Shown: positions 14,405 to 14,764 of the stretch, piece by piece
Layout: every line of letters starts with the position of its first letter
Numbering within the stretch: the stretch's first letter is position 1
DNA from: DUZB01 sp964407525
GTDB taxonomy: Bacteria > Desulfobacterota > DSM-4660 > Desulfatiglandales > Desulfatiglandaceae
Direction of reading: 5' to 3'
Length of the DNA: 14,764 bases
NCBI GenBank assembly: GCA_964407525.1
Contig: CAYOWC010000097.1
Coordinates: 1 to 14,764 of the forward strand
Position numbers and translations under genes: made by a program
Notes under the pieces: generated by a model
The model's database searches: none
Told to the model about the DNA's origin: nothing
Seen by the model: only the letters and a program-made list of their open reading frames with translations

Positions 14405-14764
14405 TTACAACCCCATGTTCATGCGCCTTCTGTTGCGCATGGTTTGTTCTTTGACCAAGTTTCTGGTCCTGAGAATCATTCCTGTTCTCCCGTATCATAA
14501 ATCGGTCGGGGTGAGGTTGTCAAACGACTTGTGCACGCCCTGGTGGTTATAGTATTGCACAAACTCGCTGAGCTTGCGCTCCAACTGGCAGGGTAAATTA
14601 ATGATCGAGGTTAATGGCGTTTTTCATGAAACGGTGATAGCGCTCAATCTTGTCTTGGGTCATAGGGTGATATATGAGGGCATCCGCATGTCCCTAAATA
14701 GTTTGGGTTCGGCTCTTTTCGATAACGCATAAAAGTCATAAATAATAGTAGGTTGGGTCATCCA
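14405..14764 (-). pseudogene. IS3-family transposase remnant, C-terminal part
   Basis: Pieces in different minus-strand frames reassemble the end of an IS3-type DDE transposase. YHPMTQDKIERYHRFMKN then AINLDH is the segment around the catalytic glutamate (KIERYHR). After a shift of about two bases (near 14600) comes LPCQLERKLSEFVQYYNHQG and VHKSFDNLTPTDL. An in-frame TGA at 14495-14497 interrupts it, and YGRTGMILRTRNLVKEQTMR then NRRRMNMGL continues to TAA 14405-14407. The family pattern is Y-Y-N-x-x-R-x-H-x-S-L-x-x-L-T-P-A-D-V-[YF]-x-G-R. Upstream of YHP the frames break again before the window edge. At least two frameshifts and one nonsense codon mean no active enzyme. I could not find a terminal inverted repeat. 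Confidence 0.8.

Noticed and set aside
1..14764. Search by eye for CRISPR repeats, tRNA genes and rRNA
   Set aside because: No regularly spaced direct repeats, cloverleaf-like segments or rRNA motifs were found.

Overview
The window reads as an accessory, partly decayed region of a Gram-negative bacterial chromosome. Nearly every intact product carries a Sec signal peptide or a lipobox, and several look like outer-membrane or periplasmic proteins. Gene content (acyl-CoA synthetase, SYLF-domain protein, glycine-zipper protein, patatin lipoprotein, IS3-type transposase, large serine recombinase remnant) and mid-range base composition would suit a proteobacterium, possibly a deltaproteobacterial (Desulfobacterota) lineage. 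That placement is a guess from gene style.

Layout. The left edge (3-284, + strand) is the C-terminal end of an AMP-forming acyl-CoA synthetase. It is followed by a serine-recombinase remnant (337-564) and about 500 bases with no gene I can defend. All genes from 1073 to the right end lie on the minus strand. In transcription order from the right: an IS3-family transposase remnant (14405-14764), a patatin-like lipoprotein (12915-14291), a long AT-rich spacer, a glycine-zipper protein and a small periplasmic protein (one operon), a SYLF protein, then an array of DUF1254/DUF1214 proteins.

The array alternates a long form and a short form: long (8508-10142), short (6927-8443, interrupted), a long-form C-terminal fragment (6669-6896), long (5115-6638), short (3643-5043). 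After it come a small lipoprotein (3243-3554) and two related beta-barrel-like proteins. One of these is a pseudogene (2315-3093) and one is intact (1073-1891). Between them lies what looks like a decayed gene for a small secreted protein (1996-2218).

The clearest discovery is a 118-bp MITE-like element at 8187-8304. It has 16-bp imperfect terminal inverted repeats and a duplicated CTAG target, and it sits inside the short-form DUF1254 gene. Removing the element and one CTAG (122 bases) restores the frame and the sequence TYGYPLVDNY, identical to the intact paralogue. The long/short alternation, the hybrid fragment at 6669-6896 and uneven identity between the two short-form genes point to tandem duplication, deletion and probable gene conversion. 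Functionally the region looks like a cell-envelope locus: paired periplasmic DUF1254/DUF1214 proteins with barrel-like proteins and small secreted proteins. Their substrate cannot be read from the sequence.
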